From Anaerolineae bacterium (lineage in GTDB: Bacteria; Chloroflexota; Anaerolineae; Aggregatilineales; UBA3940), in assembly GCA_016927375.1 (NCBI GenBank), contig JAFGMS010000139.1, positions 1-35,574 on the forward strand: a DNA stretch of 35,574 nt, given 5' to 3'. The position numbers were made by a program, and so were the translations under genes. The first letter of the stretch is position 1, and each line of letters begins with the position of its first letter. This document shows, piece by piece, positions 24,376-32,017 of this stretch. The notes beneath the pieces were generated by a model. The model made no database searches and was not told the DNA's origin. It worked only from the letters and a program-made list of their open reading frames with translations.

Positions 24376-25314
24376 ATGACTGGACAACCAATACCCCCCA
24401 TGGTGTCACTGGGCGCAAGTGATGTGCGTGTCAGTCCTTTAGGTATTGGAGCCTGGGCCTGGGGCGCACGCTCCTTTTGGGGTGACTATTCGGTCCCGGA
24501 TCTACAAGCTGCCTTCGACACCAGCCTGGGCGGAGGCGTCAACTTCCTGGACACTGCCGAAATCTATGGATCTGGGCGTTCCGAGACTCTAATAGGAACA
24601 TTCCTGCAGGCCACCGACAAAAAGCCTTTTGTCGCTACAAAATTCTTTCCTCTTCCCTGGCGCTTAACGAAAGGTAGTTTTAAGAAGGCTCTCCAGGGCA
24701 GCTTAAAACGTCTGGGTTTACAGAAGATTGATCTCTATCAGATTCACTGGCCAAGCCCTCCTATGCCCATCGATGTATGGGTTTCGGCTCTAGGAGACGT
24801 CATCGAGGCTGGACTAGTGCGTTTGGGAGGTATATCGAACTACAATGTCGAGCAGACCAGACAGGCCCATGCGCTTCTTGCAGATCGAGGGATCCATTTG
24901 ACTTCTAACCAGGTGCATTATAGTTTATTGCACCGCAATCCGGAACACAGTGGTTTATTAGACCTGTGCCGAGAGCTTAACATTACACTCATCGCCTACA
25001 GCCCCTTGGAGCAGGGTGTGTTGACCGGAAAATATACACCGAACACACCGCTGCCCGGCGTACGCGGGCGACGCTATGACCGTGACTTCTTGCTCCGGGT
25101 ACAGCCGCTCATCGGCCTGATGCGAGAGATCGGACAGGCATATGGAGGAAAGACCCCAGTGCAAGTTGCGGTCAATTGGGTTATCAGTAAAGGGGCATTC
25201 CCCATTCCTGGTGCTCGTAACGCACGCCAGGCCCAGGAAATCTTAGGATCGTTGGGTTGGAAGTTAACCCATGACGAAGTATTTGCCCTGGAACAAGCAG
25301 CCGAGAAATCATGA
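24376..25314 (+). CDS. aldo/keto reductase
   Basis: A 312-residue (alpha/beta)8 NADPH-dependent carbonyl reductase. The catalytic tetrad is visible: Asp and Tyr in NFLDTAEIYGSGRSE, Lys in PFVATKFFP, and His in LYQIHWPSPP. The C-terminal cofactor-binding segment (AFPIPGARNARQAQEILGSLGW) is conserved. The closest type is the broad YajO/Tas-like bacterial group; the substrate cannot be assigned. It begins very close to its predicted promoter and has no Shine-Dalgarno. The rho gene starts 60 bp downstream on the same strand, but the functional link is unclear. Confidence 0.92.
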   Translation: MTGQPIPPMVSLGASDVRVSPLGIGAWAWGARSFWGDYSVPDLQAAFDTSLGGGVNFLDTAEIYGSGRSETLIGTFLQATDKKPFVATKFFPLPWRLTKGSFKKALQGSLKRLGLQKIDLYQIHWPSPPMPIDVWVSALGDVIEAGLVRLGGISNYNVEQTRQAHALLADRGIHLTSNQVHYSLLHRNPEHSGLLDLCRELNITLIAYSPLEQGVLTGKYTPNTPLPGVRGRRYDRDFLLRVQPLIGLMREIGQAYGGKTPVQVAVNWVISKGAFPIPGARNARQAQEILGSLGWKLTHDEVFALEQAAEKS

Positions 25315-25374
25315 GAGCAAATCCTCTCTCAAATACATCCCGTTGGAGACAGGAAGGAAACAGGATACAAGCAA

Positions 25375-26652
25375 ATGAATATAGCAGAACTTGAAGTGAT
25401 GACGTTGTCTGAACTGCGTGAGATAGCACGTGAAGCTGAGATTGCCGGACTCAGTCGCATGAAGAAACAAGACCTGATCCTGGCTTTGCTACGTCACAAA
25501 GCCGAGCAACAAGGTTTCCAATTGCGCGGCGGCGTCCTGGAGATCATCGAAGAAGGGATTGGCTTTCTTCGTTCCGATCACTATGTGCCTGGGCCAGATG
25601 ATATTTACGTCAGCCAAACGCAGATCAAACGCTTTGACTTACGAACCGGCGATCTTGTTGTTGGGCAGGTGAGACCTCCCAAGGATACCGAGAAGTACTA
25701 TGGTCTGCTGCGCGTCGAGGCAGTCAATGGCCTCGATCCGGAACAGGCCAAGAAGCGCCCACATTTCGAGCAGCTCACTCCTATCTTCCCGGAAAGACGT
25801 TTCGATCTGGAGACCAATGGGCGCATTCTTTCTACCCGCCTGCTCAACCTGGTGGCACCGATCGGACGTGGGCAGCGTGGGCTGATTGTCTCCCCACCCA
25901 AAGCCGGCAAGACAACTGTCCTCAAAGAGATTGCCAACGGCATTAGCCACAATTATCCGGAAGTCCATCTCATGGTCCTGCTGATCGGTGAGCGCCCAGA
26001 AGAGGTCACTGACATGGATCGCTCAGTCGAGGCAGAGGTGATTGCCTCAACCTTCGATGAAGCATGGACCAGCCAGGTGCATGTCAGCGAGATGGCCATG
26101 GAAAGGGCCAAACGCCTGGTAGAAAGCGGAAAAGACGTGGTGATCCTGATGGACAGCATCACCCGGCTGGCAAGAGCTTACAACCTGGTTGTGCCTCCCA
26201 GTGGACGTACACTCTCCGGCGGTCTTGACCCCAGCGCACTTTATCCTCCCAAAAGGTTCTTTGGTGCAGCCCGTAATATCGAGGAAGGTGGCTCGCTCAC
26301 CATCATCGCCACCTGCTTGGTCGATACCGGTTCCCGCATGGATGATGTCATTTACGAAGAGTTCAAGGGCACCGGTAATATGGAGCTGCATCTTTCCCGC
26401 AAGCTGCAAGAGCGCCGCACCTTCCCGGCATTCGATATCGAGCGTTCCAGCACACGGCGTGAAGAGCTGCTGCTTGGTGCAGACATCCTCCAGCGCGTTT
26501 GGTTAATGCGCCGTATGCTCAGCCAGATGATGGCTCCACTGCCTAACGGTGCAGGCATGGAAATGACCGCCGCTACAGAGGCTGTCATCGATCAGCTGCG
26601 CCGCACCGAAAGCAACGAGGAATTCCTGCAGTTCCTGACTGACAATAGTTAA
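25375..26652 (+). CDS. rho: transcription termination factor Rho
   Basis: A 425-residue hexameric RNA helicase that ends transcription. The Rho_N domain (MTLSELREIAREAEIAGLSRMKKQDLI, ~residues 9-40) leads to a cold-shock RNA-binding domain (GVLEIIEEGIGFLRS..YVPGPDDIYVSQTQIKRF) and then the ATPase with Walker A (PPKAGKTT, ~residue 180), Walker B (VVILMDSITRLARAYN), and the C-terminal block LDPSALYPPKRFFGAARNIEEGGSLTII. No insertion domain separates Rho_N from the RNA-binding domain, so this is the compact form. All catalytic motifs are present. Weak AGGA-type ribosome sites lie upstream of the ATG. Confidence 0.97.
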   Translation: MNIAELEVMTLSELREIAREAEIAGLSRMKKQDLILALLRHKAEQQGFQLRGGVLEIIEEGIGFLRSDHYVPGPDDIYVSQTQIKRFDLRTGDLVVGQVRPPKDTEKYYGLLRVEAVNGLDPEQAKKRPHFEQLTPIFPERRFDLETNGRILSTRLLNLVAPIGRGQRGLIVSPPKAGKTTVLKEIANGISHNYPEVHLMVLLIGERPEEVTDMDRSVEAEVIASTFDEAWTSQVHVSEMAMERAKRLVESGKDVVILMDSITRLARAYNLVVPPSGRTLSGGLDPSALYPPKRFFGAARNIEEGGSLTIIATCLVDTGSRMDDVIYEEFKGTGNMELHLSRKLQERRTFPAFDIERSSTRREELLLGADILQRVWLMRRMLSQMMAPLPNGAGMEMTAATEAVIDQLRRTESNEEFLQFLTDNS

Positions 26653-26725
26653 TGATATGTAGCCGAGGATCATACTGTGATGGTTGTACTGTCATAAAAA
26701 ATATCAACCATATGTTTCGAGTTGC

Positions 26726-26754
26726 TTGACAGTTGGCTGCGATTCGGCTACAGT
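26726..26754 (+). promoter_or_regulatory. sigma70-type promoter of the nitrilase-fold gene
   Basis: A perfect TTGACA, a 17-bp spacer and TACAGT, ending 37 bp before the ATG at 26792. AAGGAG lies directly ahead of that ATG. Confidence 0.6.
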
Positions 26755-26791
26755 TCTGCCCATTCTGTAATGTGACTGATAAGGAGTATTC

Positions 26792-27694
26792 ATGCGTGAG
26801 ATCACTGTTGCTACCGTGCAGATGAAGCCCGAGCTGGGCGAGCTTGAGAACAACCTGGTCAAGATGTCTGATATTGTTTCCAAGATCGCCAACCAGCAAA
26901 AGGTCGATCTGATTCTCTTCCCCGAGCTCGTGACCAGTGGTTACGAGCTGGGTGTCAAGTTCACCAATCTTGCCCAGCTTGTCCCTGGCCCAACCGTCAA
27001 TTTGATGGCTCAACGTGCCCAACAGCTCGGTGTCCATATCGCCTTTGGTATGGTTGCCAAGGAGCGTGTTGAAAGCATTCTGTATGATGCAGCAGTGTTG
27101 ATCGGCCCGGATGGCGAATTCATCGGTGATTACCGCAAGGCTCACCTCAAAGGCGAAGAGCGAATGGCCTTCCGCGAGGGATATCGGCTGCCCGTCTTCG
27201 AGACCCAGATTGGCAATATTGGGATGGTGTTGGGCTGGGACCTGGCTTTTCCGGAGGTGGCGCGCAGCCTGGTACTTGATGGCGCCGAATTGCTGTGTGT
27301 GTTGGCAAGTTGGGAAAAAGACGACATTGAGGAATGGAAAACCTATCTGAAAGCACGCGCTTACGAGAATGCCGTCTTTGTGGCGGGCTCAAATCGCGTT
27401 GGAGAAGATGTCACATTGACCTTTGGCGGAGAGAGCATGATCGTCGGGCCGCGCGGCAAGGTCCATGCCTCTTTATCCAACAACACGTCGGGAGAGGCCA
27501 AAAAAGACGACGACAAGAAGGATGAGGGGCAAAAAGACGAAAAAGCTGCCCCTAAAGAGAAAAAGGGAAAGTTCGTCGAGGGGTACTGCGTGGCACGCAT
27601 CGATCTTGATGAAGTCAAGCGTCACCGCGAAGAGCGGTTGACACTCCAGGCCCGGCAGCCGACTGTGTACCGGAACATCGTCAGGAAATACTGA
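26792..27694 (+). CDS. nitrilase-superfamily protein lacking the catalytic cysteine
   Basis: A 300-residue carbon-nitrogen hydrolase fold. The family triad is Glu-Lys-Cys. Glu45 (LILFPELVTSGY) and Lys116 (YRKAHLKGEER) are present, but the nucleophile position in the segment that normally reads ICYD is LGWD here: Gly148, codon GGC at 27233-27235. The surrounding elbow (IGNIGMVLGWDLAFPEVARSL) is otherwise well conserved, and the frame is intact with its own promoter and an AAGGAG ribosome site. Residues ~229-263 are a highly charged Lys/Asp/Glu insertion (KKDDDKKDEGQKDEK) just before the last strand. Known family members without Cys cannot form the thioester intermediate, so this protein is probably not an amidase. 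It may bind a ligand or act as a partner subunit. A terminator follows it. Confidence 0.88.
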   Translation: MREITVATVQMKPELGELENNLVKMSDIVSKIANQQKVDLILFPELVTSGYELGVKFTNLAQLVPGPTVNLMAQRAQQLGVHIAFGMVAKERVESILYDAAVLIGPDGEFIGDYRKAHLKGEERMAFREGYRLPVFETQIGNIGMVLGWDLAFPEVARSLVLDGAELLCVLASWEKDDIEEWKTYLKARAYENAVFVAGSNRVGEDVTLTFGGESMIVGPRGKVHASLSNNTSGEAKKDDDKKDEGQKDEKAAPKEKKGKFVEGYCVARIDLDEVKRHREERLTLQARQPTVYRNIVRKY

Positions 27695-27733
27695 TCGGAC
27701 AGCAGCCTTCCAGCTGTATATCCTATATGCAAG

Positions 27734-27763
27734 AAACGGCGGCCTCGGCAGGTCGCCGTTTTG
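27734..27763 (+). terminator. Rho-independent terminator
   Basis: AAACGGCG-GCC and GGT-CGCCGTTTT form a stem with a short CTCGGCA-type loop, then Ts, 40 bp after the nitrilase-fold stop codon. Confidence 0.7.
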
Positions 27764-27839
27764 GTAAACCCATGAGACAGTCCGCTCAACAGGGATAAAG
27801 GGCTGTCGCAGTCTATTTGCTTGTGCTAAGATCGGCTGT

Positions 27840-28046
27840 AGCATGCGAGGATAGCGTGGTTGATAGGTGAGCGGCGCTGAACCTCGCCCCCTGCAGCGGT
27901 GGCTGATAGCTATGTCGGCGATGTCCTCCTCTCCGCCGGGCGGAGAGGAGACGCAGATCGTGTATCGAGCTGCTACGCTCCTCAGGGTGAGGTTGTGAGA
28001 GCCAAACCGGACTTGGCCGGCTTGTCCCCGTTATTTCCGGGTGCTA
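27840..28046. ncRNA. structured dispersed repeat, copy B (candidate orphan ncRNA or leader)
   Basis: This is the 207-bp partner of the repeat at 3156-3365, in opposite orientation in the window. It keeps the closing helix (TAGCA/TGCTA), the long AACCTC..CTG/CAGGG..GAGGTT stem, GCTG/CGGC, an uninterrupted TCCTCTCCG/CGGAGAGGA hairpin, GCAG/CTGC, GCCAA/TTGGC, and a CCCG/CGGG hairpin that is broken in copy A. This copy is therefore the better preserved. It ends 36 bp before the threonine aldolase ATG. A cis-regulatory leader on the plus strand is possible, but copy A has no comparable gene next to it. The 27695-28082 gap otherwise holds only the terminator. Confidence 0.5.
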
Positions 28047-28082
28047 GGTTACCAGCATGTATCCATTTTTGTGGAGAAACCG

Positions 28083-29132
28083 ATGGACTCCATAGATTTA
28101 CGCAGCGATACTGTCACCTGGCCGACGCCTGAGATGCGCGAAGCCATGTATCAAGCCGAGGTCGGTGATGATGTCTACGGGGAAGACCCGACCATCAACC
28201 GCTTAGAGGAGCTGGCTGCCAGGCGTTTGGGCAAGGAGGCAGCCCTGTTTGTCTCAAGCGGCACACAGGGCAACCTGATCGCCGTCCTGGCTCACTGCAA
28301 CCGCGGTGATGAGATGATCGTCGGTCAGAGTTCCCACACCTTCATCAACGAGGTCGCAGGAGCATCGGCATTAGGAGGCGTCTCATCCTATACCATCCCG
28401 ATACAGCAGGAAGGCACCCTTTCCCTCGCTGACATCCGCGCAGCCATCCGCGACCCGCGCGACATCCATTATCCTACGACCAGGCTGGTTTGCCTTGAGA
28501 ATACCAATGGCGCGGTCGGTGGCATCCCGCTCAGCATCCAATACACACGCTCGGTAGGAGAGCTATGCAGCGAGTGCGACCTGAAACTACACATCGATGG
28601 CGCGCGTATCTGGAACGCGGCAGCCGCATTTGGCTGTGATGTTAAGGATTTGGCCGCCCCGGCAGACAGCATCAGCTTCTGCTTATCGAAGGGATTGTGC
28701 GCACCTGCGGGGGCAATCCTGTGCGGGTCATGTGATTTCATCGAGCGCAGCCGCCGTCTTCGCAAGATGCTGGGAGGCGGCATGCGCCAGATCGGTATCC
28801 TGGCCGCGGCCGGGATTATCGCCATAGAGAAAATGACCAAGAGGCTGCAAACAGATCACAGCAATGCCAAACGTCTGGCCGAGGGTCTAAGCGACATCCC
28901 AGGTATTCACCTCAACATGCAGCAGGTACAAACCAACATGATCTTCTTCCGGCTCGACGAGTCAAGATCCATCGATGCAGCACAGATGACCGCAGTCCTG
29001 GCGCGAGAACACAACGTCAGGCTGGACGTCACCGGGCCACGCAGCTTCCGCGCTGTAACACATTACTGGATTACCGCAGAGCGCATAGAGACGGCTCTCG
29101 CAGCTATCCGGCAAGTCTGGGAACATGCCTGA
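28083..29132 (+). CDS. ltaE: low-specificity L-threonine aldolase
   Basis: A 349-residue fold-type I PLP enzyme cleaving L-threonine or L-allo-threonine to glycine and acetaldehyde. Family marks are the N-terminal IDLRSDTVTWPTPEMREAM and VGDDVYGEDPT, the LHIDGARIWNAA segment that contacts the cofactor, and the PLP-binding Lys in FCLSKGLCAPAG (~residue 205). The start is the ATG at 28083, with GGAG ten nt upstream; the longer open frame from 28041 runs into the structured repeat and is not used. Its stop overlaps the start of the next gene (TGATG), implying translational coupling to the CPBP-like membrane protein. The product glycine links it loosely to the one-carbon enzyme fhs 4 kb away. Confidence 0.95.
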   Translation: MDSIDLRSDTVTWPTPEMREAMYQAEVGDDVYGEDPTINRLEELAARRLGKEAALFVSSGTQGNLIAVLAHCNRGDEMIVGQSSHTFINEVAGASALGGVSSYTIPIQQEGTLSLADIRAAIRDPRDIHYPTTRLVCLENTNGAVGGIPLSIQYTRSVGELCSECDLKLHIDGARIWNAAAAFGCDVKDLAAPADSISFCLSKGLCAPAGAILCGSCDFIERSRRLRKMLGGGMRQIGILAAAGIIAIEKMTKRLQTDHSNAKRLAEGLSDIPGIHLNMQQVQTNMIFFRLDESRSIDAAQMTAVLAREHNVRLDVTGPRSFRAVTHYWITAERIETALAAIRQVWEHA

Positions 29133-30226
29133 TGACAATCCCTCCTATACCAGAACCAGAAGAAGATGTATTTTCTTACGCCGGAATACATCATACTGTT
29201 CCGCTGAAGCACGGGGGTCAGGACACAACCTTATTCGATCCCCCTGTCCTGCCGGAGGTCGATGTCGAGGCCGCACGCCGGCCGCTCTCTCCGGGAATAC
29301 CTCCTCTCAAGCATATTCCCCTGCCGCCGCCAGAGGCTTACCAATTGATTGTCCTTCCCCTGGAAGGAGGCAGAGTCGCCGATCAACCTTCCCATTCCAT
29401 AGGAGCGTCATCGGTCCATCCGGTTATCTCGCCAACAGAGCGAGTCCGGTTCCCGGTAGCTGAGCCACCGGCCTTCAAGCATCTTAAACCCGCCCCGACA
29501 GTTGTCGGGCAGCCGTCCAAACCTGCTGTACAAGAACCTGTTGTTGTGCCTGCTCCTGTTCTCACACCTACGCCAGCTGTCGAGTCAACATCCAGCCGCG
29601 CCGAAGCGCAGATATCCCAGCGCTTCGATCCCGTTTTCGCGCTGCTCGTCTACCTGGCGCTCGGTCTGGGCACCTGGGTGCTCAGCGATCTGGAAAGCCG
29701 CTACACAATCATGTGGATTGCCTTGATAGTTATCGGGGGAAGTCTGGTGCTGCTAGGGGGTGGCGAGCCGCGCGGCCAGATCTCGCTGGGCAGCTTGAGC
29801 TGGGGATTGATATTTGGTCTGCCGATTGGACTAATGCTGATTGTATTCGCCCCCCAGGCCCTGGCGACAACTTCCTCACTGCTCTTTCCCGGCATTAGCC
29901 TGCCCGCATTGTTCCAGATGCTGGCGATTACCGGTCCGCTCGGCGAGACGCTCTTCTTCCGTGGGGGACTTCAGGAACGGCATGGAATAGTAGCCGGAAT
30001 CATTGGGGCGGGTCTGGGAACGCTGGTTTTGTTTCTGCCTGCCGCTGCCGGGATACCTGAGCAGCTGACCGCGGTGGCCTTCGTTGCGCTGTTCCTGACT
30101 CTGCTGGCAGGGGCTTACAGTTATATTCGCGAGAGGTATGGGTTGGCTGCGGCCTATGCTTGCCAGGTGACGGTTAATGTCATGCTGCTCTTCCTACCCC
30201 GGTTGCTGGTGCCACCCGTGCCATAG
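29132..30226 (+). CDS. CPBP/CAAX-protease-like membrane protein with degenerate motifs
   Basis: A 364-residue protein. Residues ~1-160 are a cytosolic Pro-rich, low-complexity region (PPLKHIPLPPPEAYQLI, VVPAPVLTPTPAVEST). The rest has about seven hydrophobic segments. The block GETLFFRGGLQERHG (residues 271-285) matches the first CPBP motif EExxxR, but the first Glu is Gly, leaving only Glu272 and Arg277. The usual late His-xxx-Asn is CQVTVN, so the His is Gln. An intramembrane protease role is thus doubtful; a non-catalytic relative is more likely. The ATG overlaps the ltaE stop codon by one base, so it is translated in the same operon. Downstream lies the convergent der gene after 110 bp with no visible terminator. 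Confidence 0.75.
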   Translation: MTIPPIPEPEEDVFSYAGIHHTVPLKHGGQDTTLFDPPVLPEVDVEAARRPLSPGIPPLKHIPLPPPEAYQLIVLPLEGGRVADQPSHSIGASSVHPVISPTERVRFPVAEPPAFKHLKPAPTVVGQPSKPAVQEPVVVPAPVLTPTPAVESTSSRAEAQISQRFDPVFALLVYLALGLGTWVLSDLESRYTIMWIALIVIGGSLVLLGGGEPRGQISLGSLSWGLIFGLPIGLMLIVFAPQALATTSSLLFPGISLPALFQMLAITGPLGETLFFRGGLQERHGIVAGIIGAGLGTLVLFLPAAAGIPEQLTAVAFVALFLTLLAGAYSYIRERYGLAAAYACQVTVNVMLLFLPRLLVPPVP

Positions 30227-30336
30227 AGAGCGACGAGTTTTCGGTCTTTCATTCCTACATGGAGCATACACCTGCCATTCACTGCATGGCTTCAATCAAC
30301 ATTGGTGCGAAGCTAAAGCCGACACCTATGATCTGG

Positions 30337-31722
30337 CTACCTTCCTCGCCGATCCTCCTTGCCGGCGCGGAAGCTCATCAGGATTGGTGTGCCGGTGAAG
30401 GGGTAGACCGCCCGGATCTGGTTTTCCAGATAGCGTGCGTAGGTGAAATGCACCAGGTCGACATCGTTGACATGAAAGAGGAACTTGGGCGGATCGACCG
30501 CCACCTGGCTGCCATAGCGGAGCTTGAGCCGCTTACCGGCCTTGAAGGGCGGAGCCTGCCTGGCGACGGCTGCTCGTAGAATACGGTTGATGTCGGCGGT
30601 AGGGATGCGCACAAAACGCTCTTCATGCACTTGCAACGCCAGGGGGATGATCTCGCTCACGCGCTGCCCGGTCTTGGCCGAGATAAAGATGATGGGCACA
30701 TAAGGTAGGAACTTCAGCGCGTCGCGGACCTTTTCCTCCTCCTGCAGCATGGTATAGCTGTCTTTCTCGACAGCATCCCACTTATTGACCAGGACGATCA
30801 CGCTTAACTTCTCCTCAAGGACAAAGCTGGCGATGTGAGCATCCTGCGATGTGATGCCTTCGATGGCATCGATCAACAGCAGGGCGACATCGGCCCGCTT
30901 GAGTGCCTTGAGAGCGCGCAGGACGCTGTATTGCTCCACGCCGCCATGGTCGATTTTCCCTCGACGGCGGATGCCCGCTGTATCGATCAGGGTGATGAGC
31001 TGGTCATGCCAGACGACTTGTGTATCGATGGCATCGCGAGTGGTGCCGGGGACCGGGCTGACGATTACACGCTCTTTGCCCAACAGACGGTTGAGCAGCG
31101 ATGACTTGCCGACGTTCGGCCGCCCGACGATGGCGATCTTGAGTGAGTCGTCATCCTCTTCGCTCTCCGGTGGCTTCTGAGGCAATGCCTCGACCACCGC
31201 GTCGAGCAGGTCACCGACCCCCGTCCCATGCATCCCTGACACAGGGTAGATCTCGCTGAGGCCCAGGTTGTAGAACTCGACCGCACCATCGCGGCGTTCT
31301 TGGTTATCGCCCTTGCTGGCTGCGACCAGCACCGGCTTATTGGCCCGTCGCAGGATGTCGGCGACTTCTTCATCGGCGGCGGTTACCCCGCTAATCAGGT
31401 CAACCACCATAACGATCACATCGGCATCGGCAATGGCCAGCTCGGCCTGAGCCCGGATCTCGGCAATGAACTGGGCCGAGTCTTCGGCGACAGGATCGGC
31501 CGCTCCAACCAGGACGCGGTTGAGAGCTTCGATGCCGCCTGTATCGACCAGCGTGAAAGCCACGCCGCGCCAATCGGCCTCTGCCTGTTGGCGGTCGCGG
31601 GTTGTGCCGGGACGGTCGTGAATGACCGCCAGACGCCTGCCGACAATGCGGTTAAATAAGGTGGACTTGCCCACGTTGGGCCGCCCTACCAGTGCTACCA
31701 GAGGTATGTTTTTCATGCCCAT
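30337..31722 (-). CDS. der: ribosome-assembly GTPase Der (EngA)
   Basis: A 461-residue tandem GTPase required for 50S subunit maturation. Two G domains are followed by a KH-like C-terminal domain. Domain 1 has G1 GRPNVGKSTLFN, G3 DTGG and a G4-position motif ASKGDN. Domain 2 has G1 GRPNVGKSSLLN, G3 DTAG and a canonical G4 VNKWD. The N of NKxD is therefore Ser in domain 1, which may lower guanine specificity there. The C-terminal KRLKLRYGSQVAVDPPKFLFHVND and Der-specific block are complete. A second ATG lies two codons in (31716); neither has a strong ribosome site. It converges on the CPBP-like gene. Confidence 0.95.
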   Translation of the reverse strand: MGMKNIPLVALVGRPNVGKSTLFNRIVGRRLAVIHDRPGTTRDRQQAEADWRGVAFTLVDTGGIEALNRVLVGAADPVAEDSAQFIAEIRAQAELAIADADVIVMVVDLISGVTAADEEVADILRRANKPVLVAASKGDNQERRDGAVEFYNLGLSEIYPVSGMHGTGVGDLLDAVVEALPQKPPESEEDDDSLKIAIVGRPNVGKSSLLNRLLGKERVIVSPVPGTTRDAIDTQVVWHDQLITLIDTAGIRRRGKIDHGGVEQYSVLRALKALKRADVALLLIDAIEGITSQDAHIASFVLEEKLSVIVLVNKWDAVEKDSYTMLQEEEKVRDALKFLPYVPIIFISAKTGQRVSEIIPLALQVHEERFVRIPTADINRILRAAVARQAPPFKAGKRLKLRYGSQVAVDPPKFLFHVNDVDLVHFTYARYLENQIRAVYPFTGTPILMSFRAGKEDRRGR

Positions 31723-31748
31723 AGTTTAACAGGTGATGGGACATTGGG

Positions 31749-31780
31749 CGATTGACGACCGGTTGATTGACGATTGGTAG
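31749..31780. repeat. heptamer-like GATTGAC repeats
   Basis: Two GATTGAC units (31750 and 31764) with GATTGGT-like relatives occur between divergent der and ffh. The consensus matches the ATTGACG array at 18611-18645. The remaining 31723-31939 gap shows nothing recognised. Confidence 0.4.
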
Positions 31781-31939
31781 CGATGAGGCATGGAGAATGA
31801 GACCAGGAGGGATGAGTAAAGCTGCGTGAGCAGGGGATTGTCGACGCGTAGCAAGCACTGGTTAACGCTGAGCGGACATTTGTCACCATTGAGGTTTCTC
31901 TTGCTAGTATCACCCGATTTGTGAAACACTCCAATAATT

Positions 31940-31968
31940 TTGACTAAAAGCAGGCCATCGTCTAGAAT
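31940..31968 (+). promoter_or_regulatory. sigma70-type promoter of the ffh cluster
   Basis: TTGACT, exactly 17 bp, then TAGAAT. The expected start near 31975 leaves a leader of ~40 nt before the ATG at 32018. Confidence 0.65.
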
Positions 31969-32017
31969 ATCGCAGCTATGACGGTAACCAGAAACAGTAA
32001 TGGTATGCACCATGGCG

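Noticed and set aside
27840-28046. T-box, glycine, SAM or cobalamin riboswitch upstream of ltaE
   Set aside because: None of the conserved cores I know for these classes is present, and the same element elsewhere is not next to an amino-acid gene.
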